DNA from: Lysobacterales bacterium
Lineage (GTDB): Bacteria > Pseudomonadota > Gammaproteobacteria > Xanthomonadales > SZUA-5
Reading direction: 5' to 3'
Assembly (NCBI GenBank): GCA_022841325.1
Contig: JALHRS010000047.1
Span: 1-45,289, forward strand
Length of the DNA stretch: 45,289 nt
The translations under genes and the position numbers were made by a program. Below the pieces are notes generated by a model, which ran no database searches, was not told the DNA's origin, and worked only from the letters and a program-made list of their open reading frames with translations. Positions 16,064 to 24,784 of the stretch are shown here, one piece after another. Positions within the stretch are counted from its first letter, which is position 1; each line of letters begins with the position of its first letter.

Positions 16064-17431
16064 CTAGACCTGCCGCAAATACCAGCTGTACTCCAGCGTG
16101 GTCACCTCGGTGTAGAAGCTGCGTAGTTCCTTCAGTTTCTGCTGGCCGTAGATGAAGCGGAAATCGTTGCCGAAGTTCCGGGCGATGAACTCGCTGTGCT
16201 GGAAATCGCGGATGGTTTCACGCCAGTACAGGGTGCGGGCTTCGGTCTGTTCGTAGGCGTTGCCGACGATCGGCGGACCGGGGTCGGCCTTCTGCTCGAT
16301 GCCGTGGAGCATGCCGGCCAGCACCGCGGCGGTGACCAGATAGGGATTGGCGTCGGCACCGGCGATGCGGTGTTCGATGCGGGCGTTGGCGGCGTCGCTG
16401 TGGGGGATGCGCATGGCCACCGTGCGGTTGTTGAAACCCCAGCAGTCGTTGAGCGGCACGAAGGCGTTGAGCACGAAGCGGCGATAGCTGTTGGCGTGCG
16501 GAGCAAATATCAGCATGCAGTCGCTGGAACTCTGCTGCAGACCGCCGATGGCATTCAGCATCAACGGCGAGGGCGCTTGCGGTGTGCCGGCGAAGACATT
16601 GCGGCCATCGCGATCCAGCAGGCTCACATGGATATGCATGCCGCTGCCGGCCTGATCCACAAAGGGCTTGGCCATGAAGCTGGCCAGCATCTGCTGCTGC
16701 CCGGCGACCGCCTTGATGGCGCGCTTGAGGTAGATGGCGTCGTCGCAGGCCTGCAGCGCGTCGGCACGGTGCTTGAGGTTGATCTCGAACTGACCCGGCG
16801 CGTATTCGGCCACGGCGGTATCAGCGGGAATCAACTGCGCACGGCAGATGTCGGCCAGGCGGTCGGTGAAGGGCTGATAGTCATTCAGATCCTCCATGTA
16901 ATAGACCTGCGTGGTGTGATTGCGCGCGCCGGTGGCCGGGTTGATCGAGGTCTGCGGACGGCCGTCGACCGTGAGCTGCGCATCGAGCAGGTAGAACTCC
17001 AGTTCCACCGCCACCACCGGCGTCAGACCCAGGGCCGTGTAGCGATCGAGCACCTTCTTCAGTACTTCGCGCGGGTTGGCACTGAACACCCCGCCGGCGG
17101 CATCTTCCATGCTCAGCAGCAGCTGCGCCATCGGCTTCTGCTGCCAGGGGACGGGCCGCAGACTGCCCGGCACCGGTCTGCAGATGCGGTCTTCATCGCC
17201 AATGGCATAACCCAGATTGGTCTCTTCGACGGTGTTGCCGGTGATGTCGGTGGCGATCAGCGACATCGGCAGGCACACGCCGCTCTCGTAGATCTTTGCC
17301 AGCGCATCCCGGGTAACGCGCTTGCCGCGCAGCAGACCGTTCAGGTCAGGCAGGATCAGATCGATCATTTCGCAGCCACCAATCTGCTGCAGCACAGCGG
17401 CATCGGCCGCCGGCAAGGAGCTTTCGCGCAT
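16064..17431 (-). CDS. puuA: Gamma-glutamylpolyamine synthetase (glutamine synthetase family)
   Basis: A 455-aa protein starting MRESSLPAADAAVLQQ; the frame upstream is encoded by the G-rich heptamer array, so the later ATG is chosen. Glutamine-synthetase motifs are ordered: VAVELEFYLLD, EYAPGQFEINL, QAGSGMHIHVSL, HANSYRRFVL, NNRTVAMRIP and AGADANPYLV. PuuA-type enzymes use ATP to join glutamate to putrescine or other polyamines. It is divergent from the puuD-spuB-spuC-pot run, exactly as spuI is divergent from spuABCDEFGH in Pseudomonas aeruginosa, so it is probably the SpuI counterpart. It forms a unit with puuB downstream. Confidence 0.87.
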   Translation of the reverse strand: MRESSLPAADAAVLQQIGGCEMIDLILPDLNGLLRGKRVTRDALAKIYESGVCLPMSLIATDITGNTVEETNLGYAIGDEDRICRPVPGSLRPVPWQQKPMAQLLLSMEDAAGGVFSANPREVLKKVLDRYTALGLTPVVAVELEFYLLDAQLTVDGRPQTSINPATGARNHTTQVYYMEDLNDYQPFTDRLADICRAQLIPADTAVAEYAPGQFEINLKHRADALQACDDAIYLKRAIKAVAGQQQMLASFMAKPFVDQAGSGMHIHVSLLDRDGRNVFAGTPQAPSPLMLNAIGGLQQSSSDCMLIFAPHANSYRRFVLNAFVPLNDCWGFNNRTVAMRIPHSDAANARIEHRIAGADANPYLVTAAVLAGMLHGIEQKADPGPPIVGNAYEQTEARTLYWRETIRDFQHSEFIARNFGNDFRFIYGQQKLKELRSFYTEVTTLEYSWYLRQV

Positions 17432-17486
17432 GATCGACTCGGGTCGGGAACTGGATCGGATAGTAGCAAAGGGTCGGCGGCGGGAG

Positions 17487-17530
17487 CACGGGGGCACGGG
17501 GCACGGGGCACGGGGCACGGGGCACGGGAA
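17487..17530. repeat. gcacggg heptamer array
   Basis: About six 7-mers of the form cacgggg/gcacggg in the leader of puuA. Complementary gtgcccc-type units lie at 17921-17953, so the two face each other across the puuA-puuD gap. Confidence 0.75.
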
Positions 17531-17555
17531 AGGCTACGGGCCTGCGGGCTTCTGT

Positions 17556-17620
17556 AGGTCCAGACTTGTCTGGACGCTCTTGGCCAGGTGCTGGAGAAGC
17601 GTCCAGACAAGTCTGGACCT
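17556..17620. repeat. Perfect 23-bp inverted repeat
   Basis: aggtccagacttgtctggac plus gct (17556-17578) is exactly complementary to 17598-17620 across 19 bases. Each arm also holds its own small palindrome gtccagacttgtctggac. It lies between divergent puuA and puuD, so it could be a regulator site or a mobile palindrome. Confidence 0.8.
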
Positions 17621-17717
17621 GCAAGAGCGTTGACCCGAGCCTCATCGCGAGCCACCCCTGACGGCCCGACAATACCCAGGCGCCATCCACAACCCTTCTG
17701 GATCGGAGCGACTTTGA

Positions 17718-17790
17718 GGAGGGACGCGCGCCTGCGCGGCCGCTGTTGATCGTGAGGCGAGGCAAGGCGGCGCCGCAGCGCGGGCCCTCC
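17718..17790. repeat. Family C repeat, copy 2
   Basis: Same order of blocks as 12628-12701, with a small deletion near its right end (cagcgcgggccctcc). Confidence 0.8.
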
Positions 17791-17847
17791 ACAGCAGCAG
17801 CAACTCGATGTCACGTAGTCCGCTGACGCGGACAACATGACCTACGA

Positions 17848-17885
17848 CGGCGGGTTCATGGCCCATGGGCAGTGTCGGGCCGACA
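17848..17885. repeat. Family J repeat, copy 2 (inverted)
   Basis: gggttcatggcccatgggca and gtgtcgggcc are the reverse complement of the 14248 and 32284 copies. Confidence 0.65.
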
Positions 17886-17920
17886 CACGCGGCTCGCAGT
17901 GACGCCAGCGGGCGAGGCTC

Positions 17921-17953
17921 ACCCGTGCCCCGTGCCCGCTTCCCCACGCCCCG
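17921..17953. repeat. Complementary heptamer array upstream of puuD
   Basis: cacccgtgccccgtgcccgc followed by ccccacgcccc, the inverted partner of 17487-17530. Apart from the repeats listed, 17432-18007 shows no gene; promoters for both operons must lie here but I cannot place them. Confidence 0.65.
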
Positions 17954-18007
17954 TTGAAAAAATGCAGCCGCGCAGGTACCGTTGCCTACTCCCATCCGCG
18001 GGTGTCT

Positions 18008-18763
18008 ATGCGTCCAGTACCGCTCATTGGCGTACCTTCCGATCGCAGGCAGATCGGGCCGCATCCATTCCAGGCGGTGGGCGAAAAATATCTGCGGGCC
18101 ATCATCGACAGCGGCGTCGGACTGCCGCTGATGATTCCCTCGATGGATCCGGCGCTGGACATCGATTCGGTACTCGGCGCCTTCGACGGCATTCTGCTGA
18201 CCGGCTCGCCCAGCAACATCGAGCCCCACCACTACAGTGGCGAAGCCAGCTACGAGGGCAATCTGCACGATCCCGCGCGTGACCTGATCACGCTGCCGCT
18301 GGTGCGCGCTGCGGTGGCCCGCAAGATCCCGGTGCTGGCTGTCTGCCGTGGCTTTCAGGAGGTCAATGTGGCCTTCGGCGGCAGTCTGTGGCAGAAGGTG
18401 CACGAAGCCAGCGGCTTCAACGATCACCGCGAGGACAAGGAGCAGTCACTGGAGGTCCAGTACGGCTTCGCCCACGATCTGGCATTGACGCCGGGCGGCT
18501 TGCTGGCCGGCATCGCCGGCTCTGACACCGTGCGGGTGAATTCGCTCCACGGTCAGGGCATACGCCAACTGGGCGAGGGGCTGCTGGTGGAGGCCACGGC
18601 GCCTGACGGACTGATCGAAGCAGTGCGGCTCGACTCGGAAGAGTCCTTCCTGCTGGCCGTGCAATGGCATCCCGAATGGCGGGTGCTGGAAAATCCCTTC
18701 TACCTCGGAATCTTCCGGGCATTCGCTGGCGCCGTGCATGCGCGGGCGCAATCGAGAATCTGA
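18008..18763 (+). CDS. puuD: Gamma-glutamyl-gamma-aminobutyrate hydrolase family (class I glutamine amidotransferase fold)
   Basis: A 251-aa protein starting MRPVPLIGVPSDRR. A TTG/ATG extension to 17954 is possible but weaker. The class I amidotransferase triad is visible: Cys113 in VLAVCRGFQE, and His221 and Glu223 in AVQWHPEW. LLTGSPSNIEP is the oxyanion strand. It hydrolyses gamma-glutamyl-GABA to glutamate and GABA, or acts similarly on other glutamylated intermediates. It equals SpuA in the Pseudomonas locus and is followed after two bases by the second synthetase gene, so the two are co-transcribed. Confidence 0.87.
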   Translation: MRPVPLIGVPSDRRQIGPHPFQAVGEKYLRAIIDSGVGLPLMIPSMDPALDIDSVLGAFDGILLTGSPSNIEPHHYSGEASYEGNLHDPARDLITLPLVRAAVARKIPVLAVCRGFQEVNVAFGGSLWQKVHEASGFNDHREDKEQSLEVQYGFAHDLALTPGGLLAGIAGSDTVRVNSLHGQGIRQLGEGLLVEATAPDGLIEAVRLDSEESFLLAVQWHPEWRVLENPFYLGIFRAFAGAVHARAQSRI

Positions 18764-18765
18764 CC

Positions 18766-20154
18766 ATGTCGCGCAAGTCCAGCAACAAACGCCAGAACAT
18801 CGCCGCCGAGCAGGAAAGCACGCTGAAACAGTGGCTGAAGCAGCGCCGCATTACCGAGGTGGAATGCCTGGTGCCGGATCTCACCGGCAATGCCCGTGGC
18901 AAGATCATCCCGGCGGCCAAGTTTTCGCATGACTACGGCACGCGACTGCCCGAGGGCATCTTCGCGACCACGGTCACCGGCGATTATCCCGACGAATACG
19001 ATCAGCTGATCAGCCCCTCCGATTCGGACATGTATCTGCGCCCCGATCCGGAAACCGTGCGCATGGTGCCCTGGGCCAGCGATCCCACGGCGCAGGTGAT
19101 CCACGATTGCTACACCCGCGAGGGCCGTCCGCACGATCTGGCGCCGCGTAATGTGCTGCGCCGGGTGCTGGCCCTGTATGACGGTCTGGGCCTGCGCCCG
19201 GTGGTCGCGCCCGAGGTTGAGTTCTTCCTCGTGCAGAAGAACACCGACCCCGACTTTCCGCTGCAACCACCGGCGGGACGCTCGGGTCGGCCCGAAACCG
19301 CACGGCAGTCGTATTCCATCGATGCGGTCAATGAATTCGACCCCATCCTGGATCTGATGTACGACTATGCCGAGACCATGGAACTGGACGTCGATACCCT
19401 GATCCACGAATCGGGCGCGGGCCAGCTGGAAGTCAATTTCCAGCACGCCGACGCGCTGACGCGGGCCGATCAGGTGTTCCTGTTCAAGCGCAGCATGCGC
19501 GAGGCCGCGATGCGCCATGGCATCTATGCCACCTTCCTCGCCAAGCCGATGGAGAATGAGCCCGGCAGCGCCATGCACATCCACCAGAGCCTGCTCGACA
19601 TCAAGACCGGCGAAAACCTGTTCGCTGGCGACGAAACCGGGCAGCAGAGCGAGATGTTCATGCACTACCTCGGTGGGCTGCAGAAATATGTGCCCACGGC
19701 GATGGCTTTTTTTGCGCCCAACGTCAATTCCTATCGACGCCTGGTGTTGGGCGGAGTGGCGCCGATCAATGTGCAATGGGGCTACGACAACCGCACCTGT
19801 GGTTTGCGAGTGCCGATGGACACGCTGGAGAACACCCGCGTCGAGAGCCGCTTTGCCGGCTCCGATGCCAACCCCTATCTGGCCATGGCGGCCACGCTGG
19901 CCTGCGGCTACCTCGGCATCATCGAGAAGCTGCAACCCACCGAGCCGCTGACTGGCAGCGCCCAGGACAAGGGCTTCGGCCTGCCGCGCTCGCTGGAAGA
20001 AGCACTCGAATCGCTGCGCGGCTGCAAGACCCTGCGCGGACTGCTCGGCGACCGCTTCGTGGCCTGCTACACCGCTGTCAAGAGCAAGGAATACGAGACC
20101 TATCTGCGGGTGATCAGCTCGTGGGAGCGGGAGTTTCTGTTGTTGACGGTTTGA
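18766..20154 (+). CDS. spuB: Second glutamine synthetase-family gamma-glutamylpolyamine synthetase (SpuB-like)
   Basis: A 462-aa protein starting MSRKSSNKRQNIAAEQ. Motifs: VAPEVEFFLVQ, ESGAGQLEVNFQHADAL, EPGSAMHIHQSLLD, PNVNSYRRLVLGG, YDNRTCGLRVP and AGSDANPYLAMAA. It resembles but clearly differs from the synthetase at 16064-17431 (for example its ADALTRADQ region and longer basic N-terminus), so these are paralogs with probably different amine preference. Start two bases after the puuD stop. By position it is SpuB. Confidence 0.85.
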   Translation: MSRKSSNKRQNIAAEQESTLKQWLKQRRITEVECLVPDLTGNARGKIIPAAKFSHDYGTRLPEGIFATTVTGDYPDEYDQLISPSDSDMYLRPDPETVRMVPWASDPTAQVIHDCYTREGRPHDLAPRNVLRRVLALYDGLGLRPVVAPEVEFFLVQKNTDPDFPLQPPAGRSGRPETARQSYSIDAVNEFDPILDLMYDYAETMELDVDTLIHESGAGQLEVNFQHADALTRADQVFLFKRSMREAAMRHGIYATFLAKPMENEPGSAMHIHQSLLDIKTGENLFAGDETGQQSEMFMHYLGGLQKYVPTAMAFFAPNVNSYRRLVLGGVAPINVQWGYDNRTCGLRVPMDTLENTRVESRFAGSDANPYLAMAATLACGYLGIIEKLQPTEPLTGSAQDKGFGLPRSLEEALESLRGCKTLRGLLGDRFVACYTAVKSKEYETYLRVISSWEREFLLLTV

Positions 20155-20189
20155 CGGCGGGAGGGCTGCGCGTGTCGGGTGGATTGAAA

Positions 20190-20330
20190 GCAAGGGCGGG
20201 GCTGGGGACTGGGAGCTGGGGCGCGCTGCGGATGACCCGCGCAAGCACCACGCTTGATCCGCCGGCACGCGTTGCCACACGGCTTCATCCGCGCGCCCGA
20301 GCCCCCAGCCCCAACCCCGCTTTTGAACGC
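20190..20330. repeat. Inverted pair of degenerate GGGnnTG heptamer arrays
   Basis: The left arm (about 20193-20225) reads ggggctg, gggactg, ggagctg, gggcgcg. The right arm (about 20298-20330) is the complement: cgcgccc, gagcccc, cagcccc, aaccccg. It lies between spuB and spuC, so the operon mRNA can form a long hairpin here. Confidence 0.7.
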
Positions 20331-20359
20331 ACTCTTGGCATTCGACCTCCGGAGCCCCA

Positions 20360-21730
20360 ATGAACCACCCCGACACCCGCACCCTGCAGCAACTGGACGC
20401 TGCCTACCACCTGCATCCCTTCAACGACAACGCGGCGCTGGCGCAGAAGGGCACGCGCATCCTCACCCGCGGCGAGGGTGCCTATGTCTGGGATGCCGAG
20501 GGCAACAAGCTGCTCGACGGCTTTGCCGGGCTGTGGTGCGTCAACATTGGCTACGGGCGCGCCGAGATGGGGGCCGCCGCCGCCCGTCAGATGACCGAGC
20601 TGGCCTACTACAACAGCTTCTTCCAGTGCACCACCGAACCCACGGTGCGGCTCTCGGCCAAGCTCGCGGAACTCTCGCCCTACGATCTGAATCATGCCTT
20701 CTTCGCCAACTCGGGCTCGGAGGCCAACGACACCATACTGCGCATGGTGCGGCACTTCTGGGCGGTGCAGGATCAGCCGCAGAAGAACATCTTCATCGGC
20801 CGCTACAACGGCTACCACGGCTCGACGGTCGGCGGTGCCAGCCTGGGTGGTTTCAAGGGCATGCACGATCAGGGCGGGTTGCCGATCGCGAACATCCACC
20901 ACATCGACCCGCCCTTCTGGTTCATCGATGGCGGCGATCTGTCGCCTGAGGAATATGGCCTCGTGGCCGCACGTCGCCTGGAAGCCAAGATTCTCGAACT
21001 CGGTCCGGAACGCGTGGCGGCATTCATCGGCGAACCGATCATGGGCGCCATCGGCGTCTACATTCCGCCGATGAGCTACTGGCCGGAGATCGAGCGCATC
21101 TGCCGCAAGTACGATGTGCTGCTGGTGGCCGACGAGGTGATCTGCGGATTCGGCCGCACCGGCGAATGGTTCGGCTCGCAGTACTTCAACTTCCGCCCGG
21201 ACATCATGACCATCGCCAAGGGTCTGACCAGCGGCTACATCCCGCTCGGCGCCTCGATGTTCAACGACCGCATCGCCAAGGTGCTCGCCGAGAAAGGCGG
21301 TGAACTGAATCATGGTTACACCTATTCCGGGCATCCGGTCTGCTGCGCCGTGGCCCTGGAGAACATCCGCATCCTGCAGGAAGAGCGCATCGTCGATACC
21401 TGCAAGGCCGATACCGGCCCCTATCTGCAGCAGCGCTGGATGGAACTGGGCGCGCATCCGCTGGTGGGCGAAGCGCGCATCGCCGGCATGGTCGGCGCGC
21501 TCGAACTGGTGCCGAACAAACCCGAGCGCAAGAATTTTGCCGAGCGCGGCAAGGTCGGCAGCCGCTGCCGCGACATCGCCCTCAAGAACGGTTTGATCCT
21601 GCGCGCCACCAACGACACCATGCTGCTGTCGCCGCCGCTGATCATCTCCCGCGCGCAGGTCGACGAACTGGTCGAGAAGGCCTGGAAGTCGCTGGACATG
21701 ACTGCAAAGGAACTGGGGATTACTTGCTGA
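20360..21730 (+). CDS. spuC: Putrescine/polyamine-pyruvate aminotransferase (class III, PLP)
   Basis: A 456-aa protein with GGAG five bases before ATG. Class III motifs: GLWCVNIGYG, NSGSEANDT (phosphate and substrate site), GRYNGYHGST, ADEVICGFGRTG with the PLP-pairing Asp, and MTIAKGLTSGYIPLGA holding the Schiff-base Lys. C-terminal RATNDTMLLSPPLI fits the omega-aminotransferase group. It transfers an amino group from putrescine (or cadaverine, spermidine) to pyruvate, the transamination branch of polyamine use, as SpuC does in Pseudomonas. It ends about 100 bases before potF. Confidence 0.88.
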   Translation: MNHPDTRTLQQLDAAYHLHPFNDNAALAQKGTRILTRGEGAYVWDAEGNKLLDGFAGLWCVNIGYGRAEMGAAAARQMTELAYYNSFFQCTTEPTVRLSAKLAELSPYDLNHAFFANSGSEANDTILRMVRHFWAVQDQPQKNIFIGRYNGYHGSTVGGASLGGFKGMHDQGGLPIANIHHIDPPFWFIDGGDLSPEEYGLVAARRLEAKILELGPERVAAFIGEPIMGAIGVYIPPMSYWPEIERICRKYDVLLVADEVICGFGRTGEWFGSQYFNFRPDIMTIAKGLTSGYIPLGASMFNDRIAKVLAEKGGELNHGYTYSGHPVCCAVALENIRILQEERIVDTCKADTGPYLQQRWMELGAHPLVGEARIAGMVGALELVPNKPERKNFAERGKVGSRCRDIALKNGLILRATNDTMLLSPPLIISRAQVDELVEKAWKSLDMTAKELGITC

Positions 21731-21837
21731 TGCGGGTTCAGGGGCCAATTGACAAGCCGCGGCTTCAGTGGGAAAAACGACCGGTCACGATGCATTTGCA
21801 CCACAAGCACAAGCTCACGCTAAAGGAGAACACCCTG

Positions 21838-22977
21838 ATGAAACTCCGTATTGCTTTGTTGGCGCTGGCAATTGCCAGCCTTGTTGCCTGCGGCAAGGAT
21901 GAAGCACCCCCGGCCACCACCGCAGCCGCGCCCGCGGCGCCCAAGGCCGAGGACAAGGTGCTGAACGTGCTCAACTGGTCTGACTACATTGCCGAGGACA
22001 CCATCGCCAATTTCCAGAAGGAGACCGGCATCAAGGTCACCTACGATGTGTTCGACAGCAACGAGGTACTCGAAGCCAAGCTGATGACCGGCAACTCCGG
22101 CTACGACGTGGTGGTGCCCTCGCTGACCTTCCTGGCCCGCCAGATCCAGGCCGGCGTGTTCATGAATCTGGACAAGAGCAAGCTGCCGAACCTCGTGAAC
22201 ATGGATCCGAAGATCCAGAAGATGATTGCCCAGAATGACCCGGACAACGCCCATGCGGTCAACTATCTGTGGGGCACCACCGGCATCGCCTACAACGAGG
22301 ACAAGGTCAAGGAGCGCCTCGGTGACAATGCGCCGGTCGATGACTGGAAGATGATCTTCGATCCCGAATACATTTCGAAGATGACTGATTGCGGCGTCTA
22401 TATCCTGGACACGCCGTCGGAGATCCTGCCGATTGCGCTGCTCTATCTGGGTGAAGAGCCGAACAGCTTCGACCCGGCCGTGATCCAGAAAGGTGTGGAT
22501 CTGATGCTGAAGATCCGCCCCTACATCACCCAGTTCCATTCCTCGCAGGTGATTGATGCGATGGCCAACGGCGATGCCTGCCTCGCCATCGCCTGGTCGG
22601 GCGACATCATCCAGGCCGCCGATCGCGCCGAGGAAGCCGGCAAGGGTGTGAAAGTGGGGTACAGCATTCCCAAGCAGGGCGCCCCGGTGTGGTTCGACAT
22701 GATGGCCATTCCCAAGGATGCGCCGCACCCGAACAACGCCCACATCTTCATCAATTACATGATGAAGCCCGAAGTCATGGCCGGCATCCAGAACTATGTC
22801 AGCTATGCCAGCGGCAACGCCAGGGCCAAGGAGCTGGTGGATCCGGAAATCCTGGCCGACGGCCGCGTGTTCCCGACGCCGGAAGTCGAAGCCACGCTGT
22901 TCAACCTCGCCGTGATCCCGCCCGAGGTCGACCGCATCTTCAACCGCGCCTGGACGACCATCAAGACCGGCCAGTAG
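21838..22977 (+). CDS. potF: Putrescine/spermidine-binding lipoprotein of the ABC importer
   Basis: A 379-aa protein starting MKLRIALLALAIASLVACGK, with AAGGAG nine bases upstream and lipobox LVAC. Periplasmic binding fold of the PotD/PotF family: VLNVLNWSDYIAEDTIANFQ, GNSGYDVVVPS, YLWGTTGIAYN, YILDTPSEILPIALLYLG, LAIAWSGD and AAPVWFDM-like GAPVWFDMMAIPKDA. Trp and acidic residues in these positions hold the diamine in known members. A Pro/Ala linker joins the lipid anchor to the domain. One binding protein is present where Pseudomonas has two (SpuD, SpuE), so the specificity (putrescine or spermidine) cannot be stated. Confidence 0.88.
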   Translation: MKLRIALLALAIASLVACGKDEAPPATTAAAPAAPKAEDKVLNVLNWSDYIAEDTIANFQKETGIKVTYDVFDSNEVLEAKLMTGNSGYDVVVPSLTFLARQIQAGVFMNLDKSKLPNLVNMDPKIQKMIAQNDPDNAHAVNYLWGTTGIAYNEDKVKERLGDNAPVDDWKMIFDPEYISKMTDCGVYILDTPSEILPIALLYLGEEPNSFDPAVIQKGVDLMLKIRPYITQFHSSQVIDAMANGDACLAIAWSGDIIQAADRAEEAGKGVKVGYSIPKQGAPVWFDMMAIPKDAPHPNNAHIFINYMMKPEVMAGIQNYVSYASGNARAKELVDPEILADGRVFPTPEVEATLFNLAVIPPEVDRIFNRAWTTIKTGQ

Positions 22978-22988
22978 AGAAGATCGAC

Positions 22989-23583
22989 TCACGCGGAGAC
23001 GCGGAGAACACGGAGAAGGGCCTGGATGCGGGAGCTTGATGACATCAGCGGGGCGGTGGTGGATGCAGCCCTGAAAATTCATCAAGCTCTCGGCCCTGGT
23101 CTGCTGGAGTCAGTCTACGAAAGCGTCCTGGCGCAGGAACTGAAGCGACGCGGTTTCGAAGTTCAGCGCCAGCGTTCGGTCTGTTTCGAGTTTGAGGGCA
23201 TGCAATTCGATGAGGGATTTCGGATTGATCTGCTCGTTGAAGGCCGAGTAATTGTCGAATTGAAGTCCTTGGAAAAGCTCGCACCCGTTCACAGCAAGCA
23301 GCTCCTGACTTACTTGAGGCTGATGAATCTGCAAGTAGGACTGTTGATTAATTTTGGCGCGTACACCCTGAAAGAGGGTCTGCGAAGAGTCGTGAACGGC
23401 TTGGTTGCGGCTGAGTCCCCCCAGCTCCGCGTGAACGACAGCAGACAGCTCCTGGACACCAACTCCACTGGAGAACGTGAATGAACGAATTTGGAGTCGA
23501 CCCGCCCGTCGACGTCGGCAAGCGCAGCGTGTCGCAACCGCTCATCTCGGCGCTTCTCTCCGCGTCTCCGCGTCTCCGCGTGA
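22989..23583. mobile_element. GxxExxY cassette bounded by 18-bp perfect inverted repeats
   Basis: tcacgcggagacgcggag at 22989-23006 is exactly repeated in inverted orientation at 23566-23583, and the arms stay similar inward for another 12 bases. Between them is one gene (23026-23484). The cassette lies between potF and potG, where these operons are normally contiguous. The arms resemble those of the element at 28559-28952 (acgcagaga units). No target duplication is obvious. Confidence 0.75.
23026..23484 (+). CDS. GxxExxY protein
   Basis: A 152-aa protein starting MRELDDISGAVVDAALKIHQ. The signature GLLESVY matches GxxExxY, and RIDLLVEGRVIVELKS has the D...ExK pattern of PD-(D/E)xK nuclease-like folds; SKQLLTYLRLMNLQVGLLINFG completes the family. 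The biochemical activity of this family is not established. The gene is inserted between the importer's binding-protein and ATPase genes and is framed by inverted repeats, so it belongs to a cassette rather than to transport. The last 25 residues (SPQLRVNDSRQLLDTNSTGERE) look variable. Confidence 0.87.
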   Translation: MRELDDISGAVVDAALKIHQALGPGLLESVYESVLAQELKRRGFEVQRQRSVCFEFEGMQFDEGFRIDLLVEGRVIVELKSLEKLAPVHSKQLLTYLRLMNLQVGLLINFGAYTLKEGLRRVVNGLVAAESPQLRVNDSRQLLDTNSTGERE

Positions 23584-23620
23584 TCCGGCGTTTTGCCCTC
23601 CGCACTCCTGAGCATTGCCA

Positions 23621-24784
23621 ATGAACGTACCGTCGCAGGCCGACACCACTCCCGCCGCCTCGACCTCAACGCCCGGCGGACGCCCGGACAAGCGCGGCGA
23701 TGATTATCTGGTCATCGACACGGTGCGCAAGGAGTTCGACGGCTTCGTCGCCGTCGACGATGTCAGCATCACCATCCGTCAGGGCGAGATCTTCGCCCTG
23801 CTCGGTGCCTCTGGCTGCGGCAAATCCACCTTGTTGCGGGTGCTGGCCGGATTCGAGAAACCTACCGCCGGACGGGTCATTCTGGCGGGCGACGATCTGA
23901 CCGGACTGCCTCCGTTCCAGCGGCCGGTGAACATGATGTTCCAGTCCTATGCGCTGTTTCCGCACATGACGGTGGAGCAGAACATTGCCTTCGGCTTGAA
24001 GCAGGACGGGCTCGACAAGACCGCCATCGCGCGGCGCGTCGACGAGATGCTGACCACCGTGCAGATGACCCAGTTTGCCAAGCGCAAGCCGCATCAGCTG
24101 TCGGGCGGCCAGCAGCAACGCGTCGCACTGGCCCGGTCGCTGGCCAAGGGCCCCAAGCTGCTGCTGCTGGATGAACCCATGGGCGCGCTGGACAAGAAAT
24201 TGCGCTCGCAGATGCAGCTGGAGCTGGTCGACATCATCGAGAAGCTCGGCGTGACCTGCGTGATGGTCACGCACGATCAGGAAGAGGCCATGACCATGGC
24301 CCACCGGATCGCGATCATGGAAGCCGGATCCCTACGCCAGGTCGGGCCGCCGGACGAAATCTACGAACAGCCGAACAGCCGCTACACCGCCGAGTTCATC
24401 GGCTCGGTGAATCTGTTCGAGGGCAAGATCGACAAGGACGAGAAGGACTACATCACCATCGATTGTCCCAAGTTGCCCGATCCGATCTACGTGGCCCATG
24501 GCGTGACCGGATTCGAGGGCATGGACGTGGCTTTTGCGCTGCGCCCGGAGAAGGTCCGCATCAGCAAGCACGAGCCCACTGAACCGCACAACAAGGCCCA
24601 CGGCACCATCGAGGACATCGCCTATTTCGGCAGCCACTCGGTCTACCATGTACGTCTGGACCGCGGCGACAAGGTCATGTGCAACTTCGTCAACCAGCAA
24701 CGCTGGGCCTCGGAGAACTTCACCTGGAATGATCCGGTCTGGATTTCCTGGGGAGATCTGGAAGGCGTGGTGCTGACCTCATGA
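23621..24784 (+). CDS. potG: Putrescine ABC importer ATPase
   Basis: A 387-aa protein starting MNVPSQADTTPAAS (a TTG two codons earlier is possible). Walker A GASGCGKST, Q-loop MMFQSYALFPHM, signature LSGGQQQRVALAR, Walker B LLLLDEPMGALD and switch VMVTHDQEEA are intact. The C-terminal TOBE-like domain (VAFALRPEKVRIS, IAYFGSHSVYHV) regulates sugar/polyamine-type importers. It powers uptake through PotH-PotI. Its stop overlaps the next ATG by four bases. A Thr/Ser/Pro-rich tail of about 28 residues precedes the ATPase fold, longer than usual. Confidence 0.9.
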   Translation: MNVPSQADTTPAASTSTPGGRPDKRGDDYLVIDTVRKEFDGFVAVDDVSITIRQGEIFALLGASGCGKSTLLRVLAGFEKPTAGRVILAGDDLTGLPPFQRPVNMMFQSYALFPHMTVEQNIAFGLKQDGLDKTAIARRVDEMLTTVQMTQFAKRKPHQLSGGQQQRVALARSLAKGPKLLLLDEPMGALDKKLRSQMQLELVDIIEKLGVTCVMVTHDQEEAMTMAHRIAIMEAGSLRQVGPPDEIYEQPNSRYTAEFIGSVNLFEGKIDKDEKDYITIDCPKLPDPIYVAHGVTGFEGMDVAFALRPEKVRISKHEPTEPHNKAHGTIEDIAYFGSHSVYHVRLDRGDKVMCNFVNQQRWASENFTWNDPVWISWGDLEGVVLTS

